A DNA stretch of 64,000 nt from Alloyangia pacifica (lineage in GTDB: Bacteria; Pseudomonadota; Alphaproteobacteria; Rhodobacterales; Rhodobacteraceae), in NCBI RefSeq assembly GCF_900116195.1, contig NZ_FOZW01000007.1:62001-126000 (forward strand), read 5' to 3'. The translations under genes were made by a program, and so were the position numbers. Positions 54,397 to 64,000 of the stretch are shown here, piece after piece (within the stretch, counting starts at the first letter, position 1; every line of letters begins with the position of its first letter). The notes under the pieces are model-generated. The model was not told where the DNA came from. It saw only the letters and a list, made by a program, of their open reading frames with translations, and did not search any database.

Positions 54397-55785
54397 TCAG
54401 GCGTCGAAGGTCGGGTTTTCGCCCAGCGGAGTGCCCGCGGGCAGATCCGGCGCGACGATGGCGTGGCGTGGCCAGACCAGTTCGACGATCGCGCCGCGGC
54501 GGGTGCCGGGGGGCGCCGGGACTGTCGGATCCGAGCCGTTGGCAAAGCTCAGATCGGCACCGGAGCGTTCCAGAAGGGTCTTGGCGATGAACAGCCCCAG
54601 CCCCATGCCCTCGTACTCCGGGCGCGCGCGGCGCTCGGCCTCGCTGCGGCGGCGGCGGATCATCGGATCGCCGATACGGCCGATCAACTGCGGCGGGAAT
54701 CCCGGGCCGTCGTCGATGATCCGCACGGTGACGCTGGTCTCGTCCCAGCCGGTCTCGATCCACACCTGGCTACGGGCGAAATCCACCGCGTTCTGCACGA
54801 GGTTGCGCAGCCCGTGGATGACCTCGGGGTGGCGCAGGATCTGCGGCATCGGCAGCTCGCTGTCGCCGATCGGCTCGAGGCTGACATGCTTGCCGCGGTT
54901 CTCGTGCGGCTCGGCGGCCTCGCGGATCACCTCGGTGAGCGGGGCGCGGCGCAGGTGCAGGTCGTCTTTTCCGGCCCGCCCCATCGAGCGCAGGATGTCG
55001 CGGCAGCGATCCGCCTGCTGGCGGATCAGCCGCGCGTCTTCCTGCAGCTCGGGGCGGTCGTCGAGATCCTCGATCAGCTCGGCCGAGGTCAGCTTGATCG
55101 TCGCCAGCGGCGTGCCCAGTTCATGCGCCGCCGCGGCGACGACACCACCGAGATCGTTGAGCTTCTGCTGACGCGACAGCGCCATCTGCGTGGCGTTCAG
55201 CGCGTCGGACATGGCGTTCATCTCGGTGGTGACGCGGCGCGAGTAGACCGACAGGAAGACCAGCGCGATGGCGATGGCGACCCATTGGCCGAACAGGAAG
55301 AGATCGGGGATCTGCAGCACCTGGCCGTCGAAGGTGTGCAGCGGCACATGGACAAAGACCATGCCCGAAATCAGCAGGAAGGCGGTGATGTTGAGCACGA
55401 TGGTCGAGCGCAGCGACAGCATGACCGCCGAGACCGTCACCGGCCCAAGCACCATCACCGAAAAGGGGTTGTGCAGCCCGCCGGTGAGGTAGAGCAGGAA
55501 GCACAGCTGCAGCAAGTCGAACATCACCATCAGGAAGTTCTCGGCTTCCGACAGGCGCTTGGTCTCGGGGAAGATCAGGCTGGCCACGAGGTTGCCAAGC
55601 ACCGAGATGCCGACCGCGAGATAGCACAGCCCCAGCGGCAGCTGCAGGTCGTAGATTGCCTGCGCGACCAGCAAGGCGGCGATCTGCCCGACGATCGCCA
55701 CCCAGCGCAGCAGGATCATCGTGCGCAGGCGGATGAAGCTGCTGCGCTCTTCCTGCCAGGGCAGGACCTGCTCTGTCGCGTTCAT
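54397..55785 (-). CDS. regB: Redox-sensing histidine kinase RegB (PrrB)
   Basis: The 462-residue membrane kinase has about six N-terminal helices (residues 25-182). The ubiquinone-binding motif GGLHNPF is at residues 102-108, and the H-box AHELGTPLATI carries His221. The redox-active cysteine is Cys261 in ADRCRDILRSMG, equivalent to Cys265 of Rhodobacter capsulatus RegB by motif. The ATPase has RNLVQNAVDFA, DDGPGFP and GMGLGLFI. It phosphorylates RegA and switches energy-metabolism genes with oxygen. It is divergent from senC, the classic arrangement. Confidence 0.96.
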   Translation of the reverse strand: MNATEQVLPWQEERSSFIRLRTMILLRWVAIVGQIAALLVAQAIYDLQLPLGLCYLAVGISVLGNLVASLIFPETKRLSEAENFLMVMFDLLQLCFLLYLTGGLHNPFSVMVLGPVTVSAVMLSLRSTIVLNITAFLLISGMVFVHVPLHTFDGQVLQIPDLFLFGQWVAIAIALVFLSVYSRRVTTEMNAMSDALNATQMALSRQQKLNDLGGVVAAAAHELGTPLATIKLTSAELIEDLDDRPELQEDARLIRQQADRCRDILRSMGRAGKDDLHLRRAPLTEVIREAAEPHENRGKHVSLEPIGDSELPMPQILRHPEVIHGLRNLVQNAVDFARSQVWIETGWDETSVTVRIIDDGPGFPPQLIGRIGDPMIRRRRSEAERRARPEYEGMGLGLFIAKTLLERSGADLSFANGSDPTVPAPPGTRRGAIVELVWPRHAIVAPDLPAGTPLGENPTFDA

Positions 55786-55922
55786 GCCGGTGCCTTCCTT
55801 CGCGTGGTTTCTTGGCTTGCACCCCGGGGGGCTTTCGTTAGGTCTGGGAGTGTCATGCCGGGGGCGGGGATTTGCAACGTGCCGCGCCCCATGCCCGGCC
55901 CACTGCCTCGAAGGAGATCCGC
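55786..55922. promoter_or_regulatory. Divergent regB / senC promoter region
   Basis: The 137-bp spacer holds the start sites for regB and for senC-regA, which face away from each other. A ribosome site GAAGGAGAT precedes senC. In Rhodobacter this interval contains redox-responsive promoters; no specific box was identified here. Confidence 0.5.
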
Positions 55923-56549
55923 ATGAAGCCCGCCACGCTCGTCGCCATTGTCGCCGCCGGTGGGCTGCTGGCCCTCTGTGCCGGGATCTGGGTGGCGACG
56001 CAATGGGGGCGCGGCGACGACGCGTTTGCCGACTGCCGCCAGGGCGTGGTCGCCGGCGGTGCCGGGGCGATCGGCGGGCCGTTCGAACTGGTGTTGCCCT
56101 CGGGCGAGACGGTCACCGATGCCGAGGTCATCACCGAGCCGACGCTGCTGTATTTCGGCTACACCTTCTGCCCGGACATCTGCCCGCTGGACAACATCCG
56201 CAACGCCGACGCCGTCGACCTGTTGGCCGAGGCAGGCTATTCGGCGACGCCGGTCATGATCTCCATCGACCCGGCGCGGGACACGCCCGAGGTGATGGGA
56301 CAGTATGCCTCGAATATCCACGAGAAGATGATCGGGCTGACCGGCACCGAGGCGCAGATCGCGCAGGCGGCAAAGGCCTACCGCGCCTATTACAAGAAGA
56401 ACGACGACGATCCCGAGTTCTACTCGGTGGATCACTCGGCTTTCACCTACCTCGTGCTGCCCGGCACCGGCTTTGCCGAGTTCTTCCGCCGGGACGTGTC
56501 GCCCGAGCAGCTTGCCGAGCGCGCCGGCTGTTTCATCGACCACATGTGA
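55923..56549 (+). CDS. senC: SenC/SCO-family copper chaperone for cytochrome oxidase
   Basis: A 208-residue periplasmic thioredoxin-fold protein with one N-terminal membrane helix (about residues 4-26). The copper site is Cys83 and Cys87 in TFCPDICPLD with His171 in YSVDHSAFTY. SCO proteins load copper into terminal oxidase Cu-A or cbb3 and affect RegBA signalling in photosynthetic relatives. The ATG at 55923 has GGAGAT upstream. regA follows 98 bp later. Confidence 0.94.
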   Translation: MKPATLVAIVAAGGLLALCAGIWVATQWGRGDDAFADCRQGVVAGGAGAIGGPFELVLPSGETVTDAEVITEPTLLYFGYTFCPDICPLDNIRNADAVDLLAEAGYSATPVMISIDPARDTPEVMGQYASNIHEKMIGLTGTEAQIAQAAKAYRAYYKKNDDDPEFYSVDHSAFTYLVLPGTGFAEFFRRDVSPEQLAERAGCFIDHM

Positions 56550-56647
56550 AACGCGGAGCCCATGCAGCGGTTTGACCGCATGTCGCGGGCGGGATAAGAG
56601 AAATTCCTAAGCGGCGCATCCGGCCGCTGGACAGGACGGGGGCCCCC

Positions 56648-57202
56648 GTGGCGGAACTGACACAAGACGATCTGGGCGACGATCGCTCGCTTCTGCTGGT
56701 CGATGACGACGAGCCTTTCCTCAAGCGCCTTGCCAAGGCCATGGAAAAACGCGGCTTCGAGGTCGAGACCGCCGACTCCGTCGCGGCCGGCACCGCCATC
56801 GCGACCGCCCGCCCGCCGGCCTATGCCGTGGTCGACCTGCGTCTCGAGGACGGCAACGGGCTCGACGTGGTCGAGGTGCTGCGCGAACGCCGCCCCGACA
56901 GCCGCATCGTCGTGCTGACCGGCTACGGCGCCATCGCCACTGCCGTGGCCGCGGTGAAGATCGGCGCCACCGACTACCTGTCGAAGCCCGCCGATGCCAC
57001 CGACATCACCAACGCGCTGCTGTCCAAGGGTGACGACCTGCCGCCGCCGCCGGAGAACCCGATGAGCGCCGACCGGGTGCGCTGGGAGCACATCCAGCGG
57101 GTCTACGAGCTCTGCGACCGCAACGTGTCGGAGACCGCGCGGCGGCTCAACATGCACCGCCGGACGCTGCAGCGGATCCTCGCAAAGCGCTCGCCCAAGT
57201 AA
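56648..57202 (+). CDS. regA: Response regulator RegA (PrrA)
   Basis: A 184-residue receiver plus Fis-type helix-turn-helix, the partner of RegB. The phospho-acceptor is Asp63 (VVDLRLEDG), with the acidic pair LLVDDDEP and Lys in YLSKPAD. A proline hinge (PPPPENP) leads to the DNA-binding ETARRLNMHRRTLQRILAK. In relatives RegA controls respiration, carbon and nitrogen fixation, and photosynthesis genes. GTG start at 56648. The next genes are on the other strand. Confidence 0.96.
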   Translation: MAELTQDDLGDDRSLLLVDDDEPFLKRLAKAMEKRGFEVETADSVAAGTAIATARPPAYAVVDLRLEDGNGLDVVEVLRERRPDSRIVVLTGYGAIATAVAAVKIGATDYLSKPADATDITNALLSKGDDLPPPPENPMSADRVRWEHIQRVYELCDRNVSETARRLNMHRRTLQRILAKRSPK

Positions 57203-57224
57203 GGCGGAGCGCCCGGTGGGCGCT

Positions 57225-57258
57225 GCCTCCGGCGGGGATATTTTCGTCTAGACGAGGC
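57225..57258. repeat. Dispersed intergenic repeat copy
   Basis: GCCTCCGGCGGGGATATTTT at 57225-57244 is followed by a perfect 10-bp palindrome CGTCTAGACG (57245-57254). It is identical in its first 20 bases to the copy at 13442-13461 on the other strand. It lies 23 bp after regA. Confidence 0.8.
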
Positions 57259-57357
57259 GGGCTCAGGACTCCGCACGGCCGGACAGCGGAGCTGGTACTG
57301 CGAAAGCCACTCCGCGTGCGTGCGGATCCGCGCCGAGATTGACCGCCGAAGCAACGC

Positions 57358-57861
57358 TCAGAGATCGTAGCGCTTGAGCACCTTGTCCACGGTGCTGCCG
57401 TCGCCGAGGCGGTAGCCGCGGATGTGGCCGTAGGTCTCGAAACCGCGGCTTTGGTAGTAGATCAGCCCGCCCTCGTTGTCGGCGCGGATCTCGGCATTGA
57501 TCCAGAAGTAGCCCGCGCGGGCGCAGGCGGCGCGGGTCGCCTCGAAGAGCGCCGAACCGGTGCCGATCCCGGTGCGCCCGACGCGCGCGAAGCTGGCGAT
57601 CTGCGCCACGCTCTCGCCGTGCTGCGGGTGCGGCTCGACCCATTGGAAGCCGAGCAGCGCACCGGATTCATCCTCTGCCCCGCATTCCGCGACGTGCCAG
57701 ATGGACTTCGGTGTGCGCATCCAGTCGCGCAGGTCAATGCCGGTCACCGGCGCAGTCATCGCGGTGGTGCCGCCCTGCGCGATCACCTCGTTCAGCAACT
57801 CGGCCATCGGCCGGGCGTCCAGCGCCCCGGCGCGGCGGACGGAGATCGGCGGGCGGCTCAC
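57358..57861 (-). CDS. GNAT-family N-acetyltransferase
   Basis: The 167-residue protein has the GNAT acetyl-CoA motif A in a modified form, ARVGRTGIGTGSALFEATRA (the Q/RxxGxG/A loop as RTGIGTG). The C-terminal NEGGLIYYQSRGFETYGHI follows, typical of the phosphinothricin-type (Pat) branch. The substrate is unknown. It overlaps the upstream HD gene as ATGA, so the two are coupled. Confidence 0.87.
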   Translation of the reverse strand: MSRPPISVRRAGALDARPMAELLNEVIAQGGTTAMTAPVTGIDLRDWMRTPKSIWHVAECGAEDESGALLGFQWVEPHPQHGESVAQIASFARVGRTGIGTGSALFEATRAACARAGYFWINAEIRADNEGGLIYYQSRGFETYGHIRGYRLGDGSTVDKVLKRYDL

Positions 57862-58460
57862 AGCTCGGCCAGAAGTTCTGCGTGGCGCGCAGAATAGGCG
57901 CGGCGCACCTCAACCGGCGGGCGCAGGTGGATGTCGAGCCCGTGGGTCAGCGCCGCATCGGGCCGTTTGAAAAAGCGCGAGGCCTCGGTTTCCGAAAAGC
58001 CGGCGATCTGCGTCGCCTCCATCCAGGCCGAGACGTTGTCGGCCTTCTTGATCTGTTTCTTGAGCCGGATGCTCGGGGCCGCGGGCAGGCCGAAACGGAT
58101 GTGGATCGCCGCCGCCAGCCGCTTGTCGAGTTCGCCGTAGCCGGGGCCCACGGCCGCCTTCACCGGCGAGATCATGTCGCCGATGACGTATTCGGGGGCA
58201 TCGTGCAGCAGGGCGAAGAGCTTTTCCGCCGGTTTGGCATTGGGACAGAGGCGGCAGAACAGCGTTTCGACCAGCAGCGAATGCTCGGCGACGGAATAGG
58301 GGAAGTCGCCCTTGGTCTGGCCGTTCCAGCGGGCGACGAAGGCGAGGCCATGGGCGATGTCCTCGATCTCGATGTCCACCGGGGTGGGGTCGAGAAGGTC
58401 GAGGCGCCGGCCGGAGAGCATGCGCTGCCAGGCGCGGGGTTGCTTGGGCTTGGGGGGCAT
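57858..58460 (-). CDS. HD-domain phosphohydrolase, 5'-deoxynucleotidase YfbR-like
   Basis: A 200-residue HD-domain protein. Metal ligands are visible in YSVAEHSLLVETLF, the LLHDAPEYVIGD (HD pair) and the KADNVSAWMEA (distal Asp). The layout is that of YfbR-type nucleotidases that release nucleosides from deoxynucleoside monophosphates. Substrate is inferred from the layout. Its stop overlaps the GNAT start, and it follows the FkbM gene by 9 bp on the same strand. Confidence 0.85.
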   Translation of the reverse strand: MPPKPKQPRAWQRMLSGRRLDLLDPTPVDIEIEDIAHGLAFVARWNGQTKGDFPYSVAEHSLLVETLFCRLCPNAKPAEKLFALLHDAPEYVIGDMISPVKAAVGPGYGELDKRLAAAIHIRFGLPAAPSIRLKKQIKKADNVSAWMEATQIAGFSETEASRFFKRPDAALTHGLDIHLRPPVEVRRAYSARHAELLAEL

Positions 58461-58469
58461 CGGGGGTCC

Positions 58470-59168
58470 TCAGCGCTGCGGCAGGTAGAAGGCGTTGCGT
58501 TCCATGGTGCCGCAGAGGCGGTAGCCGAGCTTGGGGAACTGCTCGGTCAGGAACTGGGCGTATTGCCTTTGCCGCCAGGCGCGGGCGGCTTCCAGCACGA
58601 TCATTGGGGCGTTGTCGGCGATGAGCCGGGTGGCGCCCATCAGGGCCGGCTGCTCGTGGCCCTCGATGTCGAGATGCAGGATCGAGACCTCGCGTCCCGC
58701 CGGCACGAGTGCGTCGAGGCTGGTGACCACGACGGGCAGCGTCTCGCCGGCATCCGCGGTCTCGACAATGCGCGCCCGGGCGGCGCTGGTGTCGCCCCCG
58801 GGGCGGGCCACCTGCAGCAGCAGCTCGCCGGGTTCGGCACCGACCGCCACAGGTGCGAGATCGACGTTGTCGAGCGCGTTGAGCGCGATCGTCTCCTGCG
58901 CCGCGGCATGGCTCAGCGGGTTTGGCTCGAAACTGTGCAGGCGGGCCCCCGGCGCGAGGGCGCGCGACAGCGCGGGCAGGAAGTCCCCGATGAAGGCACC
59001 GCCGGAGACGATGTCGCCGCCGCGCGCGCTGCGCCGCATCAGGTTGAGCGTGCTGGGCTCGTAGACGCCGCCCTGCGCGAGGACCTTCGGGATCTCGCGC
59101 GCGGCGTAGGCTTCGGGCACGCAGTAGAAGCCGTGTTCGTTGACGCAGATTCTTTGATCGAACTGCAT
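58470..59168 (-). CDS. FkbM-family methyltransferase
   Basis: A 232-residue SAM-dependent O-methyltransferase. Motif I-like GGDIVSGGAFIGDFLPAL leads to the acidic HSFEPNP, and the FkbM signature ILHLDIEGHEQPALMGA comes later. The usual substrates are sugar or polyketide hydroxyls. The ATG at 59166-59168 is preferred over the longer frame that runs into the ahcY side. It heads the three-gene minus-strand set and is divergent from ahcY. Confidence 0.86.
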   Translation of the reverse strand: MQFDQRICVNEHGFYCVPEAYAAREIPKVLAQGGVYEPSTLNLMRRSARGGDIVSGGAFIGDFLPALSRALAPGARLHSFEPNPLSHAAAQETIALNALDNVDLAPVAVGAEPGELLLQVARPGGDTSAARARIVETADAGETLPVVVTSLDALVPAGREVSILHLDIEGHEQPALMGATRLIADNAPMIVLEAARAWRQRQYAQFLTEQFPKLGYRLCGTMERNAFYLPQR

Positions 59169-59291
59169 GTGATCCGCTGCCCTTCCCGGATTATGCTTCC
59201 GTTTAGGCAGGATTGTGATGCACGTTGCGGGGCATAGCAAGGGATGCTACCCACCCCAGCAATCCCGATATTTGAATTGGAGCGCCGGACA

Positions 59292-60677
59292 ATGGCTGAA
59301 GACTTTATCGTCAAGGATATCTCGCTGGCCGAGTTTGGCCGCAAGGAACTGGACATCGCCGAAACCGAGATGCCGGGCCTGATGGCCTGCCGCGCCGAGT
59401 TCGGCGAGGCACAGCCGCTGAAGGGCGCGCGGATCGTCGGCAGCCTGCACATGACCATCCAGACCGCCGTGCTGATCGAGACGCTGAAGGCGCTGGGCGC
59501 GGACGTGCGCTGGGCATCGTGCAACATCTTCTCGACGCAGGACCACGCCGCCGCCGCGATCGCCGCGGGCGGCACGCCGGTCTTTGCCGTCAAGGGCCAG
59601 ACGCTGGAAGAGCATTGGGACTACCTCGACCGCTCGTTCATGTTCCCCGAGGGCGCGAACATGATCCTCGACGATGGCGGCGACGCGACGCTCTACATCC
59701 TGCTCGGCGCGCGCGCCGAGGCCGGCGAGGATCTCGGCGTGCCGACCTCGGAAGAGGAAGAGGTGATCCACGCGCAGATCAAGAAGCGCATGGCGGCCTC
59801 GCCGGGCTGGTTCGCCAAGACCCGCGAAGCGATCATGGGCGTCTCGGAAGAGACCACCACCGGCGTGCACCGTCTCTATGATCTGCAGAAGAAGGGCCAG
59901 CTGCCCTTCCCGGCGATCAACGTCAACGACTCGGTCACCAAGTCGAAGTTCGACAACAAGTACGGCTGCCGCGAGAGCCTCGTGGACGGCATCCGCCGCG
60001 CCACCGACGTGATGCTGGCGGGCAAGGTCGCCGTGGTTTGCGGCTACGGAGACGTGGGCAAGGGCTCGGCCGCCTCGCTGGCCGGCGCCGGTGCGCGGGT
60101 GAAGGTCACCGAGGCCGATCCGATCTGCGCCCTGCAGGCGGCGATGGACGGCTTCGAAGTGGTGCTGCTGGAGGACGTCGTTGCCGACGCCGACATCTTC
60201 ATCACCACCACCGGCAACAAGGACGTGATCCGCATCGAGCACATGCGCGAGATGAAGAACATGGCCATCGTCGGCAACATCGGCCACTTCGACAACGAGA
60301 TCCAGGTGGCCTCGCTGAAGAACCACAAGTGGACCAACATCAAGGACCAGGTGGACATGATCGAGATGCCTTCGGGCAACAAGATCATCCTGCTGTCGGA
60401 AGGCCGCCTGTTGAACCTCGGCAACGCCACCGGCCACCCGAGCTTCGTGATGTCGGCCTCCTTCACCAACCAGGTGCTGGCGCAGATCGAGCTCTACAAG
60501 AACGGCGAGCAGTACGAGAACAAGGTCTACATCCTGCCCAAGCACCTCGACGAAAAGGTCGCGCGCCTGCACCTCGAGCGCGTCGGTGCGAAGCTGACCC
60601 AGCTCTCGACCGAGCAGGCGGCCTATATCGGCGTGACGCCGGAAGGTCCCTTCAAGCCCGAGCACTACCGCTACTGA
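59292..60677 (+). CDS. ahcY: Adenosylhomocysteinase
   Basis: SAH hydrolase, 461 residues, which splits S-adenosylhomocysteine to adenosine and homocysteine and so relieves product inhibition of methyltransferases. The NAD-binding loop is [12 protein letters not shown] (about residues 247-258), with [23 protein letters not shown] and [20 protein letters not shown] in order. TTGGAG precedes the ATG. The gene is placed near regA, as in Rhodobacter capsulatus where senC-regA-hvrA-ahcY are contiguous. A terminator follows. No clear SAH riboswitch is seen before it. Confidence 0.97.
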   Translation: MAEDFIVKDISLAEFGRKELDIAETEMPGLMACRAEFGEAQPLKGARIVGSLHMTIQTAVLIETLKALGADVRWASCNIFSTQDHAAAAIAAGGTPVFAVKGQTLEEHWDYLDRSFMFPEGANMILDDGGDATLYILLGARAEAGEDLGVPTSEEEEVIHAQIKKRMAASPGWFAKTREAIMGVSEETTTGVHRLYDLQKKGQLPFPAINVNDSVTKSKFDNKYGCRESLVDGIRRATDVMLAGKVAVVCGYGDVGKGSAASLAGAGARVKVTEADPICALQAAMDGFEVVLLEDVVADADIFITTTGNKDVIRIEHMREMKNMAIVGNIGHFDNEIQVASLKNHKWTNIKDQVDMIEMPSGNKIILLSEGRLLNLGNATGHPSFVMSASFTNQVLAQIELYKNGEQYENKVYILPKHLDEKVARLHLERVGAKLTQLSTEQAAYIGVTPEGPFKPEHYRY

Positions 60678-60703
60678 TTTCGAGCCTGTTTCAGGCTTTT
60701 TGC

Positions 60704-60737
60704 AACGCCCCGCCATTTGGCGGGGCGTTTTGCTTTT
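60704..60737 (+). terminator. Rho-independent terminator after ahcY
   Basis: AACGCCCCGCC pairs with GGCGGGGCGTT (11 bp, ATTT loop) and is followed by TTGCTTTT. Confidence 0.9.
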
Positions 60738-60750
60738 GGGGCGGGCGGGT

Positions 60751-60784
60751 GCCTCCGGCGGGAGTATTTGGGGAAAGATGAAAG
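60751..60784. repeat. Dispersed intergenic repeat copy
   Basis: GCCTCCGGCGGGAGTATTTG at 60751-60770 continues as GGGAAAGATGAAAG. The AAAGATGAAAG tail recalls the AAAGAGAAGAA tail of the copy at 40633. It lies between the ahcY terminator and the next gene. Confidence 0.8.
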
Positions 60785-60881
60785 CGCGCGCGGTTTCACC
60801 CCGGCGTCACATCACGGCCACGTGAGCTTTACGCAAGGGCGGTAGCAGCGGCGCATCGAAGCATCCTTGAGGAGATACACG

Positions 60882-62231
60882 ATGCGTCTTTCGCTGTCCG
60901 TCCTTGCCCTCGCCAGCGCGCTTGCCGCGCCCGCCACGGCCCAGGAGGTCTTCCCGGCCAAGCTCGCCGGTCACGCCTACCTGCCCGCCCTGTCGCTGGT
61001 CGAGCCGCCGGCCGACGCGCCGCGCGACGCCTGGATCTCTGGCAAGTTCACCAACGGCGCGCGCGTCGAGCAGGCGATGAGCGTCGAGGGAAACACCGGC
61101 AAGGGCTACGGCAACCACGGCACCGGCATCTCGCTGCCTTTCATCGGTCAGCCGGTGCAGGGCATGTCGGGCTTTGCCATGACCCGCGCCGAGGACGGCA
61201 GCTTCTACACGCTGACCGACAACGGCTTCGGCTCGAAGCGCAACTCGCCCGACGCGATGCTGTTCTTCCACCGCATGGCCCCGGATTACGAGACCGGTAC
61301 GGTGGAGCGCCGCGAGACCGTCTTCCTGTCGGACCCGGATCACAAGGTGCCCTTCCGCATTGCCTATGAAGGCACCGAGAGCCGCTACCTGACCGGCGCC
61401 GATTTCGACACCGAGTCGATCCAGGTGCTCGACGGCGAGGTCTGGATCGGCGACGAGTTCGGCCCCTACATCATCCGCGCCGGTCTCGACGGCGTGGTGA
61501 AAGAGGTCTTCGCCACCGAACTCGACGGCAAGGAGCTGCACGGGCCGGACACCTACAGCGTCTTCGTCCCTGCCGAGGCCGGCACCGACTTCCAGGTGCA
61601 GCGCTCGGGCGGTTACGAGGGCATGGCGCTGCAGCCCGGCACGAACCTGCTCTGGGCGATGCTGGAAAAGCCGATCCTGATCGAGGGCGGCGAGACCGAG
61701 GGCCCCTTCCTGCGGGTCATCGCCTTCGACCCCAAAGCGGGGGAATGGACCGGTGAGAGCGTGAAATTCCAGCTCGCCGAGGGCGCCACGGCGATCGGTG
61801 ACTTCAACTTCATCGACGAGACCCGCGCGCTGGTCATCGAGCGCGACAACGGTGAAGGCGACATGGCGATGGCCTGCGCCGAAGGAGCGACCGAGACCGC
61901 CGAGTGCTACCCGAACCCCGCCAAGGTGAAGAACATCGTACTGGTCGACATGAGCCAGACCGATGATGAGGGCTTCATCCGCCGCATCGGTTCCATCGAC
62001 CTGCTGAACATCGCCGACCCCGACGCCAAGGCGCTGGACGGCATGGGCGCAGGCGGTGACCATTTCAGCTTCCCGTTCTTCACCATCGAGGACGTGATCG
62101 CCGTGGACGAGACCCACATCTTGGTCGCCAACGACAACAACCTGCCGTTCTCGGGCGGCCGGGTGCCGGGCGAGGCGGCGCACAACGAGTTCATCCTGCT
62201 CGAAGTGCCGGAGCTGCTGGCGGCGAAGTGA
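60882..62231 (+). CDS. Esterase-like activity of phytase family protein, exported
   Basis: A 449-residue protein with a signal peptide (RLSLSVLALASALAAPATAQ, cleavage after ATA near residue 19). A beta-propeller-like domain follows with FTLTDNGFGSKRNS-type blocks (here YTLTDNGFGSK), GADFDTESIQVLDGEVWIGD, EGMALQP and NFIDETRALVIERDN. These fit PF13449, proteins distantly related to phytase. The substrate is unknown. The ATG at 60882 is preceded by GAGGAG. No Pho box was identified. It converges with the AGCS gene. Confidence 0.85.
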   Translation: MRLSLSVLALASALAAPATAQEVFPAKLAGHAYLPALSLVEPPADAPRDAWISGKFTNGARVEQAMSVEGNTGKGYGNHGTGISLPFIGQPVQGMSGFAMTRAEDGSFYTLTDNGFGSKRNSPDAMLFFHRMAPDYETGTVERRETVFLSDPDHKVPFRIAYEGTESRYLTGADFDTESIQVLDGEVWIGDEFGPYIIRAGLDGVVKEVFATELDGKELHGPDTYSVFVPAEAGTDFQVQRSGGYEGMALQPGTNLLWAMLEKPILIEGGETEGPFLRVIAFDPKAGEWTGESVKFQLAEGATAIGDFNFIDETRALVIERDNGEGDMAMACAEGATETAECYPNPAKVKNIVLVDMSQTDDEGFIRRIGSIDLLNIADPDAKALDGMGAGGDHFSFPFFTIEDVIAVDETHILVANDNNLPFSGGRVPGEAAHNEFILLEVPELLAAK

Positions 62232-62247
62232 TCGGCCCTGCCAGACA

Positions 62248-62275
62248 GAAAGGGGCGCCCCTGGGCGCCCCTTTC
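62248..62275. terminator. Two-way hairpin between convergent genes
   Basis: GAAAGGGGCGCCC pairs with GGGCGCCCCTTTC through 13 bp around a CT loop. There is only a weak T-tract (TTTC) within the arm itself. It lies between the phytase-like and AGCS genes. Confidence 0.8.
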
Positions 62276-62295
62276 ACGTTCGACTGCGGTATGGA

Positions 62296-63861
<1,566 letters not shown>

Positions 63862-63877
63862 GAGGCTCTCCAACGGC

Positions 63878-64000
63878 TCAGGGCACGATGACGGTGGGCA
63901 CGGGGGCGATCTGCGCGAGCCCCAGCGGCACGGATCCGAAGATGCGCGCGGTCATGGATTGCGTGCCGGATCGGCCGACGAAGATCATGCTGGCGTCGGC
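63878..64000 (-). CDS. Universal stress protein, C-terminal fragment
   Basis: Only the last 40 residues are in the window; the start lies beyond base 64000. The visible sequence includes [20 protein letters not shown] and ends [17 protein letters not shown]. This is the UspA-type ATP-binding loop (G-x2-G-x9-G-S/T) followed by the conserved terminal strand with PVLVV-like PTVIVP. It ends 16 bp before agcS begins, on the same strand. It is very likely a single-domain or tandem Usp; the number of domains cannot be seen. Confidence 0.85.
   Translation of the reverse strand, partial: ADASMIFVGRSGTQSMTARIFGSVPLGLAQIAPVPTVIVP

Noticed and set aside
59169-59291. SAM/SAH riboswitch before ahcY
   Set aside because: The TTGGAG at the ribosome site recalls the end of a SAM/SAH riboswitch, but the required pseudoknot sequence upstream was not found. 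Only a weak stem near GGGATGCT / AGCAATCCC is present.

Overview
The window reads as chromosomal DNA of an alphaproteobacterium of the order Rhodobacterales (Roseobacter/Salipiger-like). The basis is high GC, the RegB-SenC-RegA redox cluster close to ahcY, the rph-rdgB-hemW and hrcA-grpE neighbourhoods, alphaproteobacterial AddAB, and protein sequences that look like that group. The species cannot be fixed from the sequence alone. The left edge carries the end of parB and several parS-like ParB sites, so the window probably lies close to the replication origin. Nearly all of it is dense housekeeping DNA. I see no prophage, insertion sequence, CRISPR array, tRNA or rRNA.

Layout. 1-7.7 kb: parB end, a palindrome-rich spacer with parS-like sites, hemW-rdgB-rph (minus strand) divergent from hrcA-grpE, a parS-like inverted pair, and mutS. 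7.8-11.7 kb: maeB, a ribokinase-like gene, msrA. 11.7-12.9 kb: the only long gene-poor stretch, with a broken sulfotransferase-like gene, a long imperfect hairpin and an orphan terminator. 12.9-19.4 kb: a DUF1810 gene, argG, a membrane protein, ilvA, a divergent Hpt / receiver-PP2C phosphatase pair, a Nudix gene. 19.5-27.9 kb: a collinear run hslO, Nudix CoA hydrolase, cca, LysE exporter, two ABC exporter half-transporters, RNA m5U methyltransferase. 27.9-30.5 kb: envelope genes (two L,D-transpeptidases, a CAP lipoprotein, a 64-residue exported protein). 30.5-40.6 kb: hemH, a methyltransferase-like gene, comF, grxC, nitrilase, marR, a dicarboxylate symporter, ubiG, pip, an orphan ABC binding protein, a lyxose isomerase-like gene. 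40.8-52.7 kb: hslVU, a kinase-like gene, trxA, and the tightly overlapping tsaE-amgK-murU-addB-addA operon. 52.8-64 kb: a PAS protein, regB divergent from senC-regA, three minus-strand genes, ahcY, a phytase-like esterase, an AGCS symporter and the end of a universal stress protein.

How genes work together. ParB with its sites serves chromosome segregation. HrcA/GrpE, HslO and HslVU serve protein quality control. AmgK/MurU recycle peptidoglycan sugars, while the L,D-transpeptidases remodel the wall. AddAB and MutS repair DNA. RegBA with SenC links quinone redox state and copper delivery to terminal oxidase. HemH and HemW serve haem metabolism, and UbiG makes ubiquinone.

The most unusual material is non-coding: the duplicated palindrome/parS-like modules after parB, the possible structured RNA near 12.5 kb, a dispersed intergenic repeat (core GCCTCCGGCGGG then TATTT) in at least five places, and a tandem array of GC hairpins behind hslU. 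No clearly new multi-gene system was found.
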